DNA from: an uncultured Planococcus sp.
GTDB lineage: Bacteria > Bacillota > Bacilli > Bacillales_A > Planococcaceae
DNA length: 64,000 nt
NCBI GenBank assembly: GCA_947493585.1
Contig: CANLRI010000003.1
Coordinates: forward strand, 186,001 to 250,000
Reading direction: 5' to 3'
Below are positions 1 through 7,072 of this stretch, in pieces (position 1 is the stretch's first letter; each line of letters starts with the position of its first letter). The position numbers and the translations under genes are program-made. Under the pieces are notes generated by a model. That model saw nothing but the letters and a program-made list of their open reading frames with translations, was not told the DNA's origin and searched no databases.

Positions 1-1242
1 CATTTTGGCGTGGGCAGCTGCTTGTTCCAATAACTCGATCGCTGTACGCTGCTGCTCCAGTTCCTTTACGCCGGCTTCCATATCAATCAAGCGGATTAGC
101 GCTTGCTGTGCAGTTTGACGCTGTTCGTGGCGGCTTTCTTCTTCATCTTTCGCTTGCTGGGCCTGTTGCTTGATTTCCTGGGCTTTTTGTTCAGCGGTTT
201 CGGCACGAAGCAATTCTTGGCGTTTTTCGCGTTCATTGGCTAACAGTTCCAGCAGCTGTTCCTCCAAGCCGGTGATCATGCTCGCTTGATCGGCGGCTGA
301 AACATGCCGTTCCCATTCCTTGACCGCCGGAAGTTGTTGTTCGAGTTCGTGCAAGTGCTGCTTTTTCGCTTCCAATTCATCGAAGCGCCCGTTCAAGCCT
401 TTCGCTTCGTGGAACTCGCCCATCTTTTGATTGTGGAAATCATAAGATTGCCGATAGCGCTCTTGCAGGCTAGTGCTTTCCGATTGATAATGGCGGATTT
501 CCCCTTCAAGACCTGTGAGCAATTGGCTTCGCTGGAACTCCGCTTGTGCGAATACTTCAAAAAGAGCCGATTCACGCTGCGGCAAAGAACCCGCAATCGC
601 CTGCACTTGTTCTTTATAAAGCAGTTGCTGCGCTTTAAACCGTTCCTGCGCCTCATCTTTTTTCTGCTTGAGCCGCTCGGCCACCAAACGGTACGGTTCG
701 GTGCGGAAAATCTTCCTCAAAATCGCTTCTTTATTATCCGTTTCAGACGTCAAGAGCTTGCGGAATTCCCCTTGTGGCAGCATGACAATCTGGTTGAACT
801 GTGAAAAAGTCAGCCCGAGAATTTCTTCGATGCGCCGGTTGAGTTCCGAGACAATTTGACGCTCGACGCACGGCTTTTCGCCCATATCTGTCACTTCAAA
901 AAACTCATAGCGTTCACCGGTCGCGCTTTTATTGCCCGTTTTCACATGGCTCATCTGGCGCAGGATGCGGTAAGTTGTGCCGTGCACTTCAAAGGTCAAT
1001 TCGGCTGATGTATGGACCGAATCTTTGGCAAAATCGCTGCGCAGGTTTTTCGGCTCACTGCGGTCCGAGCCACTTGCAGATCCATAAAGTGCGAAACAAA
1101 TGCCATCGAAGATACTTGTTTTGCCGGAACCGGTGCTGCCCGAAATGACAAATAGGCGATTGCCTTCCAAGTCCTCAAAATTGATTTCCTCACTGTCGCG
1201 GTACGGGCCGAATGCCGTCAATTTCAATTTGACCGGTCTCAT
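1..1242 (-). CDS. sbcC: Nuclease SbcCD subunit C, N-terminal part (cut by window edge)
   Basis: SMC-like ATPase subunit of the SbcCD nuclease, which opens hairpins and processes blocked double-strand ends. The ATG at 1242 overlaps the sbcD stop (ATGA), so the two are translationally coupled. The N-terminus shows the Rad50/SbcC fold: a basic strand followed by Walker A GSTGSGKT at residues 35-42, then the Q-loop region around FSQFNQIVMLPQGEF. After about residue 180 the sequence turns into heptad-rich, Glu/Lys/Gln-rich coiled coil and stays open to base 1. The C-terminal Walker B half lies outside the window. Family assignment is firm because of motif plus partner gene. Confidence 0.95.
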   Translation of the reverse strand, partial: MRPVKLKLTAFGPYRDSEEINFEDLEGNRLFVISGSTGSGKTSIFDGICFALYGSASGSDRSEPKNLRSDFAKDSVHTSAELTFEVHGTTYRILRQMSHVKTGNKSATGERYEFFEVTDMGEKPCVERQIVSELNRRIEEILGLTFSQFNQIVMLPQGEFRKLLTSETDNKEAILRKIFRTEPYRLVAERLKQKKDEAQERFKAQQLLYKEQVQAIAGSLPQRESALFEVFAQAEFQRSQLLTGLEGEIRHYQSESTSLQERYRQSYDFHNQKMGEFHEAKGLNGRFDELEAKKQHLHELEQQLPAVKEWERHVSAADQASMITGLEEQLLELLANEREKRQELLRAETAEQKAQEIKQQAQQAKDEEESRHEQRQTAQQALIRLIDMEAGVKELEQQRTAIELLEQAAAHAKM

Positions 1243-2402
1243 GGTTTCACCTCTTCCCGTTCAGAATCTGCTCGCAGGAATTCCTGTAACACTTCACCGA
1301 ACAGTTCCGCTGTTTCCCCAGACGGTGCATCGCCTTTTACTTCTTCGTAGAATGCATTGAACAATTGCATGGGATCCATTTTCCGGCGACTGCCGAGGGT
1401 CGATTCGCCGGCTTCTTTTACGAAAGTTTTGCGCTGGACGTGCATCGCATTCGGATACACGGAGCGCACTTTTTCCATCGGATACAAAACAGGCGTCTCA
1501 TCGAGCAAAGTGACGAAAACATAATCATCGCTTCTTTCATGCCCCATGATGTCCGCAATGGTCCCTTCGACTGAACGCATATCACGTGCCGCTTCGAACA
1601 AACGTTTTTCGACCGTGACAGAACCGTCTGCCCCCAAGTCGACGATATGGAACCCTTTTTGATGATGTTGTTCTGAAATCGAATATTTTAACGGCGACCC
1701 CGAATAACGGATCGTCTCATTCAATACATAATGCGCTTTATGGAGATGGCCGAGCGCGGTGTAATGGAACGGCTGAAAATGCTGCGCGCTGACGTGTTCC
1801 GCCCCACCGATCGCAAGCGGCCGTTCGGAGTCGCTCGTATTGTCTTCCTGTTCTCCACGAGGCGTCACGAACGCATGGCCGACGAACACGTGACGCGCTG
1901 ATGGATCCATGCTAGCGGATATGCGAGCAGTGATCGCTTTCATCGCGTCGTCATGCGTTTTGATGTCCGGATTTTCATACACGTGGCGCACCATTGATGG
2001 ATCGGTGTACGGAACCAAGTGAAAATGGACTTCGCCCGCGGCATCTTTTAAAACGACTGGTTCGGACTGTGCACGGATTGGCCCCGTAATATGGAGGCCG
2101 TTGCTCTTTAATGCGCGGCTCCCGAAATCCAAGCGGCTGGGACTGTCGTGGTTTCCTGCCACTGCAATCACCGGCACTTTCATGTCTAGCACGATTTTCG
2201 TGAGTGTGTCATCCAGTAACTGCACCGCTTCTGTCGGCGGCACCGCGCGGTCATATAAATCGCCCGCAATAATCAGTGCATCAGGGCGCTCCTGTTCAAT
2301 CACTTTGATCAATTGATCCAGCACAAATCGCTGGTCTTCTGTCATATGTACGCCTTGCACCAATTTCCCAAGATGCCAGTCAGCGGTATGGATGAATTTC
2401 AT
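1239..2402 (-). CDS. sbcD: Nuclease SbcCD subunit D (Mre11-type exonuclease)
   Basis: Metallophosphoesterase subunit of SbcCD, the catalytic partner of SbcC. The 387-residue protein has the Mre11/SbcD motifs in order: ADWHLGK near residue 8, GDLYDR near 48, GNHD near 84, a GHAF histidine near 175 and GHLH near 218, which together bind two metal ions. Length fits the family. It starts with ATG at 2402 preceded by GAAAGGGG. The stop overlaps the sbcC start. The promoter directly upstream carries a LexA-like box, suggesting SOS induction of the pair (inferred from sequence). Confidence 0.96.
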   Translation of the reverse strand: MKFIHTADWHLGKLVQGVHMTEDQRFVLDQLIKVIEQERPDALIIAGDLYDRAVPPTEAVQLLDDTLTKIVLDMKVPVIAVAGNHDSPSRLDFGSRALKSNGLHITGPIRAQSEPVVLKDAAGEVHFHLVPYTDPSMVRHVYENPDIKTHDDAMKAITARISASMDPSARHVFVGHAFVTPRGEQEDNTSDSERPLAIGGAEHVSAQHFQPFHYTALGHLHKAHYVLNETIRYSGSPLKYSISEQHHQKGFHIVDLGADGSVTVEKRLFEAARDMRSVEGTIADIMGHERSDDYVFVTLLDETPVLYPMEKVRSVYPNAMHVQRKTFVKEAGESTLGSRRKMDPMQLFNAFYEEVKGDAPSGETAELFGEVLQEFLRADSEREEVKP

Positions 2403-2429
2403 GAAAAGATCCCCTTTCTTCTATATAAA

Positions 2430-2453
2430 AGAATATACGTTCGTTCCATTATA
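2430..2453 (-). promoter_or_regulatory. sbcDC promoter with LexA (SOS) box
   Basis: On the minus strand a consensus -10 TATAAT (2448-2453) is followed four bases later by CGAACGTATATTCT (2430-2443). Read as AGAATATACGTTCG on the plus strand, it matches the Gram-positive LexA/DinR consensus CGAACRNRYGTTYC at 11 of 14 positions by my count. A -35-like ATGAAA sits 18 bases upstream. Location just downstream of the -10 fits repression by blocking initiation. Confidence 0.7.
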
Positions 2454-2468
2454 CACGATTCATTTCAC

Positions 2469-2512
2469 TTGTTTCATTCCCCTGCCCGGTATATAATGAG
2501 AACAAACGTTCT
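2469..2512 (+). promoter_or_regulatory. Divergent promoter with second LexA (SOS) box
   Basis: TTGTTT (2469-2474), a 17-base spacer and a perfect TATAAT (2492-2497) form a SigA promoter for the small gene at 2531. One base after the -10 lies AGAACAAACGTTCT (2499-2512), a perfect inverted repeat around four central bases that matches the Gram-positive SOS consensus at 12 of 14 positions. Geometry mirrors the sbcDC promoter on the other strand. Confidence 0.75.
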
Positions 2513-2530
2513 TATCCGAGGAGGGTTATC

Positions 2531-2752
2531 ATGAAAGCGCAACTTCTGAAAGCATTCAAATACCGGCAATTGATCGACATGATGTATATGGCAAACGACG
2601 GCACCATCAGCAAGCGCCGCGTCAAAATCTTGAAAGTTAGCGGCGATTCGTTCCAGGCTTATTGTTTTTTGCGCCGCGAGAAGCGCCACTTTAAAATCAG
2701 CCATGTGCTTTCATGCATGCCCGTCCGAACGCGAGAACGCCAAATTGTCTGA
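2531..2752 (+). CDS. Small WYL-like domain protein, SOS-boxed
   Basis: A 73-residue basic protein with a strong RBS (GAGGAGGG) before ATG 2531. Residues about 14-60 resemble the WYL fold: a strand with IDMMY, a G-T-I-S-K-R-R-V turn, then a central strand with AYCFLRREKRHFKISH, which matches the usual WYL pattern of Tyr-Cys-x-x-R-x-x-x-R-x-F-R/K-I. WYL domains sense ligands or single-stranded nucleic acid, usually fused to a helix-turn-helix that is absent here. Transcription is probably controlled by the LexA-like box at 2499. Function is not known to me; a role beside DNA repair is inferred only from regulation and the divergent sbcDC neighbour. Confidence 0.75.
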   Translation: MKAQLLKAFKYRQLIDMMYMANDGTISKRRVKILKVSGDSFQAYCFLRREKRHFKISHVLSCMPVRTRERQIV

Positions 2753-2818
2753 ATCCTTTTCCGACTCTTCCTGCTTTATGCTACACTAAGAGGAAATGGA
2801 AAATGGAGGATGAGACTC

Positions 2819-3259
2819 ATGAGATTAACCGTTTACCTTGCAGGCGAAATTCACAGCTCCTGGCGCGAAGAAATCAAAAAGAAATCCTTGGCGCTCAATT
2901 TGCCGGTCGATTTCGTTGGGCCGATGGAAGACCACGACCGCTCCGACAATATCGGCGAAGAGATCCTTGGCGAACAGCCGAACGCCATCTTCAAAGACGC
3001 CGCCGCATCGAGCTTTAATAATTTGCGCACGAGCGTGTTGATGGAAAAATCGGACCTTGTCATCGCCTTGTTCGGCGAGCAGTATAAGCAGTGGAATACC
3101 GCGATGGACGCGAGCGCCGCTTTGGCAAACCATAAGCCGCTCATCGTCATCCGCCCCGAAAAACTGCACCACCCGTTAAAAGAACTGTCCCAAAAAGCGA
3201 ACGCCACCGTTGAAACCTGCGACCAGGCGATCAAAGCATTGTCTTATATTTTTGAATAA
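2819..3259 (+). CDS. ytoQ: YtoQ family protein (nucleoside deoxyribosyltransferase-like fold)
   Basis: A 146-residue protein recognised as YtoQ-like by its opening LTVYLAGEIHSSWREEI and the central LGEQPNAIFKD and DLVIALFGEQYKQWN segments, the last giving the acidic/aromatic loop typical of the 2-deoxyribosyltransferase/SLOG-like superfamily. Biochemical function of YtoQ is unknown. The ATG at 2819 is chosen over the in-frame ATG at 2810 because GGAGG (2805-2809) sits at the right distance from 2819. It is a single gene followed by its own terminator. Confidence 0.88.
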   Translation: MRLTVYLAGEIHSSWREEIKKKSLALNLPVDFVGPMEDHDRSDNIGEEILGEQPNAIFKDAAASSFNNLRTSVLMEKSDLVIALFGEQYKQWNTAMDASAALANHKPLIVIRPEKLHHPLKELSQKANATVETCDQAIKALSYIFE

Positions 3260-3261
3260 CC

Positions 3262-3294
3262 AAAAGTGCAGCGGCTGAGCCGTTGCACTTTTTT
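3262..3294 (+). terminator. Rho-independent terminator of ytoQ
   Basis: AAAAGTGCA / TGCACTTTT stem with an inner CGGC/GCCG pairing and a T run, three bases after the ytoQ stop. Confidence 0.9.
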
Positions 3295-3473
3295 ATTGAT
3301 ACATTTTAATGGTGGAAAATCGAAGATGCTTGGTATTTATGCTTCGCTGGGCTAGGTAGCGAGAGTCTTCTTGTGGCAACGTTGCTGAGGATTGAATGGA
3401 ACTTCGCCTCGGCAATCGCCGCCCGGCTTTGGGGTGGCCTCCCGCAATAAGCCAGTAAGAGCGCCTGTCTTAT

Positions 3474-3598
3474 TGCGTCGGCTCACCCGTGACGCTGGGC
3501 GGCTTGGAGATTTCATTGTGTGAAGAATGTTCAACCGGATTCGCTTCTGTATTCAGTTGCCGGCTAGCGGGGGAATCGCTTCCCAGATCAGGCGTGTG
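3474..3598. repeat. Degenerate direct repeat, copy A
   Basis: Aligns by eye with 3762-3885 at a spacing of about 287 bases. Shared blocks include CGTCGG-CACCC, ATTTCATTGT, GCTTCT-TATT, GCTAG-GG, AATCGCT and AGGCGT-TG, with many substitutions between. The surrounding 3.3-4.3 kb has no gene I can support; short reading frames on both strands lack ribosome binding sites and protein-like composition. It reads as old duplicated non-coding or decayed sequence. Confidence 0.6.
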
Positions 3599-3761
3599 CA
3601 TGATAGTTAGAGTTTGCGAACAGCGTTGTTCCCCAGTTCTATTTTTCTTCTTGATAATATTCGCTGCCTTGCTTTGGGTTAGCCTTTGACAGTAATGAAT
3701 TGGCGAAAGCAACTTGAGCCAGCCGTTTCATACGATTATTGGGTGCAGCTTTTCTCCTACT

Positions 3762-3885
3762 ACGTCGGCGCACCCCGAGCGCCGACAGCTGAGAAATTTC
3801 ATTGTCTGTAGATTGTTTAATTGTATCTGCTTCTATATTAGGTAACTGCTAGTGGAAAAATCGCTCTGCGGGATGAGGCGTCTGT
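3762..3885. repeat. Degenerate direct repeat, copy B
   Basis: Second copy of the repeat at 3474-3598, more A/T-rich. The ATTTCATTGT anchor is at 3796 here and at 3510 in copy A. Identity is roughly two thirds over about 120 bases by eye. Confidence 0.6.
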
Positions 3886-4020
3886 CAAATCAGTGCTTGA
3901 ATCGGAAAGCTTGTTGCTTGGTTTAGTGGAAAGCTACTCCCACACTTCATTCTTTGAACTGGTTGAAGTAAGTTGTAGAATATGATACATTTCCACACTT
4001 TCTTCTGAGTGAGTTAAAGA

Positions 4021-4185
4021 AGTGATTTTCCGCTCTAAAACTAGAGACGGAGTGGAAGGGGGCTGACTCCTGAGGGACCGCGCGGGCTGGCGAGACAAAT
4101 GTGCCGTTCACTTAGCGGCACGTTGGCTCAACACCCGCCCCTCGGAAAGCAGCCCCCTGTAACGCAGTCGAAAAGCGGAAGCTTT
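4021..4185. repeat. Structured intergenic repeat, copy 1
   Basis: Nested inverted repeats: TTCCGCT (4028-4034) with AGCGGAA (4174-4180); GGGGGCTG (4058-4065) with CAGCCCCC (4150-4157); and a central hairpin GTGCCG (4101-4106) with CGGCAC (4116-4121). It carries GACTCCTG-GGGA, GAGAC and CGGAAAGC landmarks, which recur in the same order at 31743-31990. This landmark set is what I know from dispersed GC-rich repeats in Bacillaceae/Planococcaceae intergenic regions. Non-coding. Confidence 0.7.
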
Positions 4186-4311
4186 TCTACTCACTTTCCT
4201 ATACTATACTCTTCACGTAGTCCGAGCTATATGGGGTGTTCGATTGGAGCGCAATCCCCCATATAAAAATTACTACTTCCCCTCTCTCGTACTTCACATA
4301 CTTGATTTCAC

Positions 4312-4347
4312 AAAAAAACCGCCGGAGAAAATTCCCGGCGGGTTTTG
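4312..4347 (-). terminator. Terminator of the 4367-4675 gene
   Basis: On the minus strand AACCCGCCGGGAA pairs with TTCTCCGGCGG and is followed by a T run. Confidence 0.9.
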
Positions 4348-4366
4348 TGATGCTGCTTCTATTCCG

Positions 4367-4675
4367 TTATTGGTACCATGCTCCAACTACCGGGTAATCG
4401 TACGGTTCGTTGTTCAAGGCTTTGATGATCGCGATGATCGGCACGATGATACCGATGGCGCCAAACAACAGCAAGAGCGGGAATCCGATCAAGACGACCG
4501 TCAGCATGCTCGATACAAAGATCAATGCGCCCATGACCAATTGGAACAATAGCGCTTGAATCGATAGTTTCTTCACTTCCTGATCGGCCGCAAGAATAAA
4601 GACGATTACCGGGACAAGGAACGGAGCGAAAAACGCACTGGCGTGGACAAGTATTTTCATTCCTGTGTTCTCCAT
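4367..4675 (-). CDS. Small membrane protein, DUF4870/Tic20-like
   Basis: A 102-residue protein with three hydrophobic segments (about residues 6-28, 37-62 and 65-90) and the short polar C-terminus ending in WYQ. The pattern of small residues (AFFAPFLVPVI, IGFPLLLLFGAIGIIVPIIAIIKALNN) is typical of DUF4870/Tic20-like proteins, of unknown role. ATG 4675 has GGAGG eight bases upstream. It follows the ArsA-type cluster by 70 bases on the same strand but ends with its own terminator, so co-transcription is possible. Confidence 0.8.
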   Translation of the reverse strand: MENTGMKILVHASAFFAPFLVPVIVFILAADQEVKKLSIQALLFQLVMGALIFVSSMLTVVLIGFPLLLLFGAIGIIVPIIAIIKALNNEPYDYPVVGAWYQ

Positions 4676-4744
4676 TAGGTTGACCTCCAGTCAAATTGCT
4701 TTCTTATCCTTATATACGGCCGATGATCAAAAAAGTTTCATTTT

Positions 4745-5728
4745 TTATTCGGAAGCACGCAAAACTACTTTGCCGAACTGCTTGCCTTCCGCCAAATAAT
4801 CGAATGCTTCTTGTGCTTCGTCCAAAGAGAAGACGCGGTCGACGACAGGATGCGTATCGTGCTGTTCGATATGCTCGATCATATCGCGCAATTCCTCGCG
4901 GCTGCCCATCGTTGAACCGAACAATTGATACTGCCCATAGAAAAAGCTGCGCAAATTGAAATCGACGTTATCCTCGGTGGTCGCACCGAAAATGACGATT
5001 CGCCCGCCTTTTTTCAATACTTCGAGCGAACGGTTGAACGTGGCGCCGCCGACGCTGTCGATGACGAGGTCGATCGTTTGGCCTTCGAGTTCTTTGACCC
5101 AATCGCTGTCAGTCGGAATGGCGATGTCCGCTCCGATTTCTTTCGCCTGGGCCAGTTTCTCTTCACTGCGTGATGTGACGATGACTGTCGCTCCGGCGTT
5201 TTTGGCGAATTGAATCAAGAACGTTGCAACTCCGCTACCAGCACCCGGGATGAACAAAGTATCGCCTTTTTTCAACTGCCCTTTCGTGAACAAGGCACGA
5301 TAGCCAGTCAAAGCAGGAAGCGCGAGACCGCCTGCTTCTTCCCACGATAGATGTGTTGGCTTTTTCTCCAGCTGCTGTGCGGAAATGGCAATTTTTTCTG
5401 CGAACGTACCGTGGTCGGGCATGCCGAGAATATCAAAGCCTTCTGGCGGCGCGTCGCTGTTTTGTTCCCAGCGCAGCCCCGGATTGATGATGACTTCATC
5501 GCCTACTTCAAAATTGGTCACGCCTTCACCGAGTGATTCGACAACGCCTGCCCCGTCCGATCCGATGATCAATGCCTCCGGGTTGTCCCCGTAGCGCTTC
5601 AAAAGGCCGAGGTCGCGGCGGTTGATTCCCGCGTCGCGGATTTTCACGACTACTTCTCCTGCCTGTGCTTGCGGTTCCGGCATGTCTTTTAATTTATATT
5701 GGCCTGCTTCCATCACAAATGCTTTCAA
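4745..5728 (-). CDS. Zinc-independent MDR alcohol dehydrogenase / quinone oxidoreductase (YogA-like)
   Basis: A 327-residue medium-chain dehydrogenase/reductase. The N-terminal GroES-like half has AGINRRDLGLLKRYG and GSDGAGVVESLG; the Rossmann half has the nucleotide-binding GAGSGVATFLIQFAK near residue 159 and the SVGGATFNRSLEVLKKGGRIVIFG segment. The structural-zinc cysteine cluster of true alcohol dehydrogenases is absent, as in quinone oxidoreductase-type members. The start is TTG at 5728, which overlaps the arsA-like stop (TTGA) and has AGGAGGG upstream. Substrate unknown; resembles B. subtilis YogA. Confidence 0.85.
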   Translation of the reverse strand: MKAFVMEAGQYKLKDMPEPQAQAGEVVVKIRDAGINRRDLGLLKRYGDNPEALIIGSDGAGVVESLGEGVTNFEVGDEVIINPGLRWEQNSDAPPEGFDILGMPDHGTFAEKIAISAQQLEKKPTHLSWEEAGGLALPALTGYRALFTKGQLKKGDTLFIPGAGSGVATFLIQFAKNAGATVIVTSRSEEKLAQAKEIGADIAIPTDSDWVKELEGQTIDLVIDSVGGATFNRSLEVLKKGGRIVIFGATTEDNVDFNLRSFFYGQYQLFGSTMGSREELRDMIEHIEQHDTHPVVDRVFSLDEAQEAFDYLAEGKQFGKVVLRASE

Positions 5729-6666
5729 ACTGCGTCACCCTCCTGAAAATGTTGGCTGAATTGTTCAAGCTGCTGCTTGCTGATGATATCCTGTGAAAAC
5801 AGCGGAATATACAATAGCTGCTGTTTCGGGAATGTTTCCTTGATCATGTCCATATATTTGGTTTCGTGCTTTTTGCGTTCCTGGAAAAACGCGCCTTCCA
5901 CTTGTTCCGGGAGCACTTTATTGATAATCAGGGTTTTTACGTGGAGATGGTATTTATCCAATAACTCCAATGCTTTTTTGGTCTCCAAGATCGGCAGGCG
6001 CTCCGGATTCAACACGAAGACAAAGCCGGTTTGCTTGGCGTCGAGTAAAATATCACGCGCTTTCGAGAAACGTTCCTGGCGTTCGCGCAAGACATCATAA
6101 ATCGGATCTTCGCGCGGTTCGCCGTCATTCAATAACGCCGTGTAGTTTTCATTGGTTTTGCGGCGCTTATCGAGCAAACCTTCAATCCACACCCCCATCA
6201 GCTCAGGCAGCGATAACAGGCGAATCGTGTGACCCGTCGGCGCCGTATCAAACACCAGCTTATCAAAATGCTGGCGCTCCTCGAGAATGATGTGGATCAG
6301 TTTGTCAAAAAGCGCCGCCTCATCCGCTCCAGGAGAGGCTTTTGCTGTATCGAGCTGGCGGTTCACTTCTTCCATCATGCTCGTGTGGACCGTTCCGCGA
6401 ATATTGTTTTTGACGCCTTTGATGTAATTGTCCGTCTCGATTTCAGGATCGATTTCGAGCGCGTATAAATTGTCGGCGATTTCTTTTGTACGGCCGCCAA
6501 TTTGTTCGTTGAAGATGTCCCCAACATTATGTGCGGGGTCTGTGGAGACCAATAACGTCCTATACCCCGCTTTTGCGGATTGCCAGGCGATAGCTGCAGC
6601 GGATGTCGATTTGCCGACCCCGCCCTTGCCTCCGACAAAAATAATGCTTTTTGATAACACGTCCAT
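5725..6666 (-). CDS. ArsA/Get3-family ATPase
   Basis: A 313-residue single-domain ArsA-type ATPase of the deviant Walker A class: GGKGGVGKST at residues 12-21, DPAHNVGDIF (Switch I) near 43-52, DTAPTGHT (Switch II) near 140-147, and NPERLPILET at about 219. It has no second ATPase half as in E. coli ArsA, and no arsB or arsR is nearby, so arsenite pumping is not supported by context. The partner genes are a small protein ending in Cys-Cys upstream and an MDR enzyme overlapping downstream. A chaperone, metal or small-protein handling ATPase is inferred. Confidence 0.9.
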   Translation of the reverse strand: MDVLSKSIIFVGGKGGVGKSTSAAAIAWQSAKAGYRTLLVSTDPAHNVGDIFNEQIGGRTKEIADNLYALEIDPEIETDNYIKGVKNNIRGTVHTSMMEEVNRQLDTAKASPGADEAALFDKLIHIILEERQHFDKLVFDTAPTGHTIRLLSLPELMGVWIEGLLDKRRKTNENYTALLNDGEPREDPIYDVLRERQERFSKARDILLDAKQTGFVFVLNPERLPILETKKALELLDKYHLHVKTLIINKVLPEQVEGAFFQERKKHETKYMDMIKETFPKQQLLYIPLFSQDIISKQQLEQFSQHFQEGDAV

Positions 6667-6690
6667 GCCATTCCCTCGTTTCGTTAAATA

Positions 6691-6954
6691 TCAGCAGCAA
6701 CGGATTCCAGACAGCGGGGATTTTTCCATTCCCATGCGCAAATGCCAGTCGTGAAATTCCTCGATCATATACGGGTACAGCTCGAGCGTGTAGTAATAGA
6801 CCGGATTCGGGATGCCGAGCATTTCCGAATACAGCATCAACAGGAATAAATCGTCTTCACTGCGAAGCTCCCGGGCGATTTCTGTGCGGTGCGGATGCTC
6901 CAAGACAGCCTCATACCAGTCGATTAGTTTTTTCAGTTTGTCGCTGATCGGCAT
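6691..6954 (-). CDS. Small CC-terminal protein paired with ArsA-type ATPase (cory-CC-star-like)
   Basis: An 87-residue protein with two amphipathic helices, an aromatic-rich middle (NPVYYYTLELYPYMIEEFHDWH) and a C-terminus that ends exactly in Ile-Arg-Cys-Cys. This matches my memory of the NCBI family named cory-CC-star, small proteins ending CC-stop; that identification is from memory. ATG 6954 has GGAAGAGGTG upstream. It is first in the cluster, 24 bases before the ArsA-type ATPase, so the two are very likely co-transcribed. The terminal vicinal thiols could bind soft metals or be the cargo of the ATPase (inference). Confidence 0.75.
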   Translation of the reverse strand: MPISDKLKKLIDWYEAVLEHPHRTEIARELRSEDDLFLLMLYSEMLGIPNPVYYYTLELYPYMIEEFHDWHLRMGMEKSPLSGIRCC

Positions 6955-6977
6955 AACGGCACCTCTTCCTGAAAAAA

Positions 6978-7008
6978 GTACAAGGGATCATGAATATGAT
7001 CCCTTGGC
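6978..7008 (-). terminator. Terminator of cstA
   Basis: Minus-strand AAGGGATCAT/ATGATCCCTT stem followed by GTACTTTTTT. Confidence 0.85.
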
Positions 7009-7072
7009 ATTTCCTACTATAAATAATGAACGTTCTGCTGGGAGCATCTTTCCTGCACCTTCTATAAAGCTA

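Noticed and set aside
304..804. Long reading frame on the plus strand antisense to sbcC
   Set aside because: No RBS and low-complexity Phe/Leu/Arg composition typical of the reverse of a coiled-coil gene.
3352..3712. Several 60-80 codon frames in the repeat region
   Set aside because: No ribosome binding sites, overlap on both strands, and inside diverged non-coding repeats.
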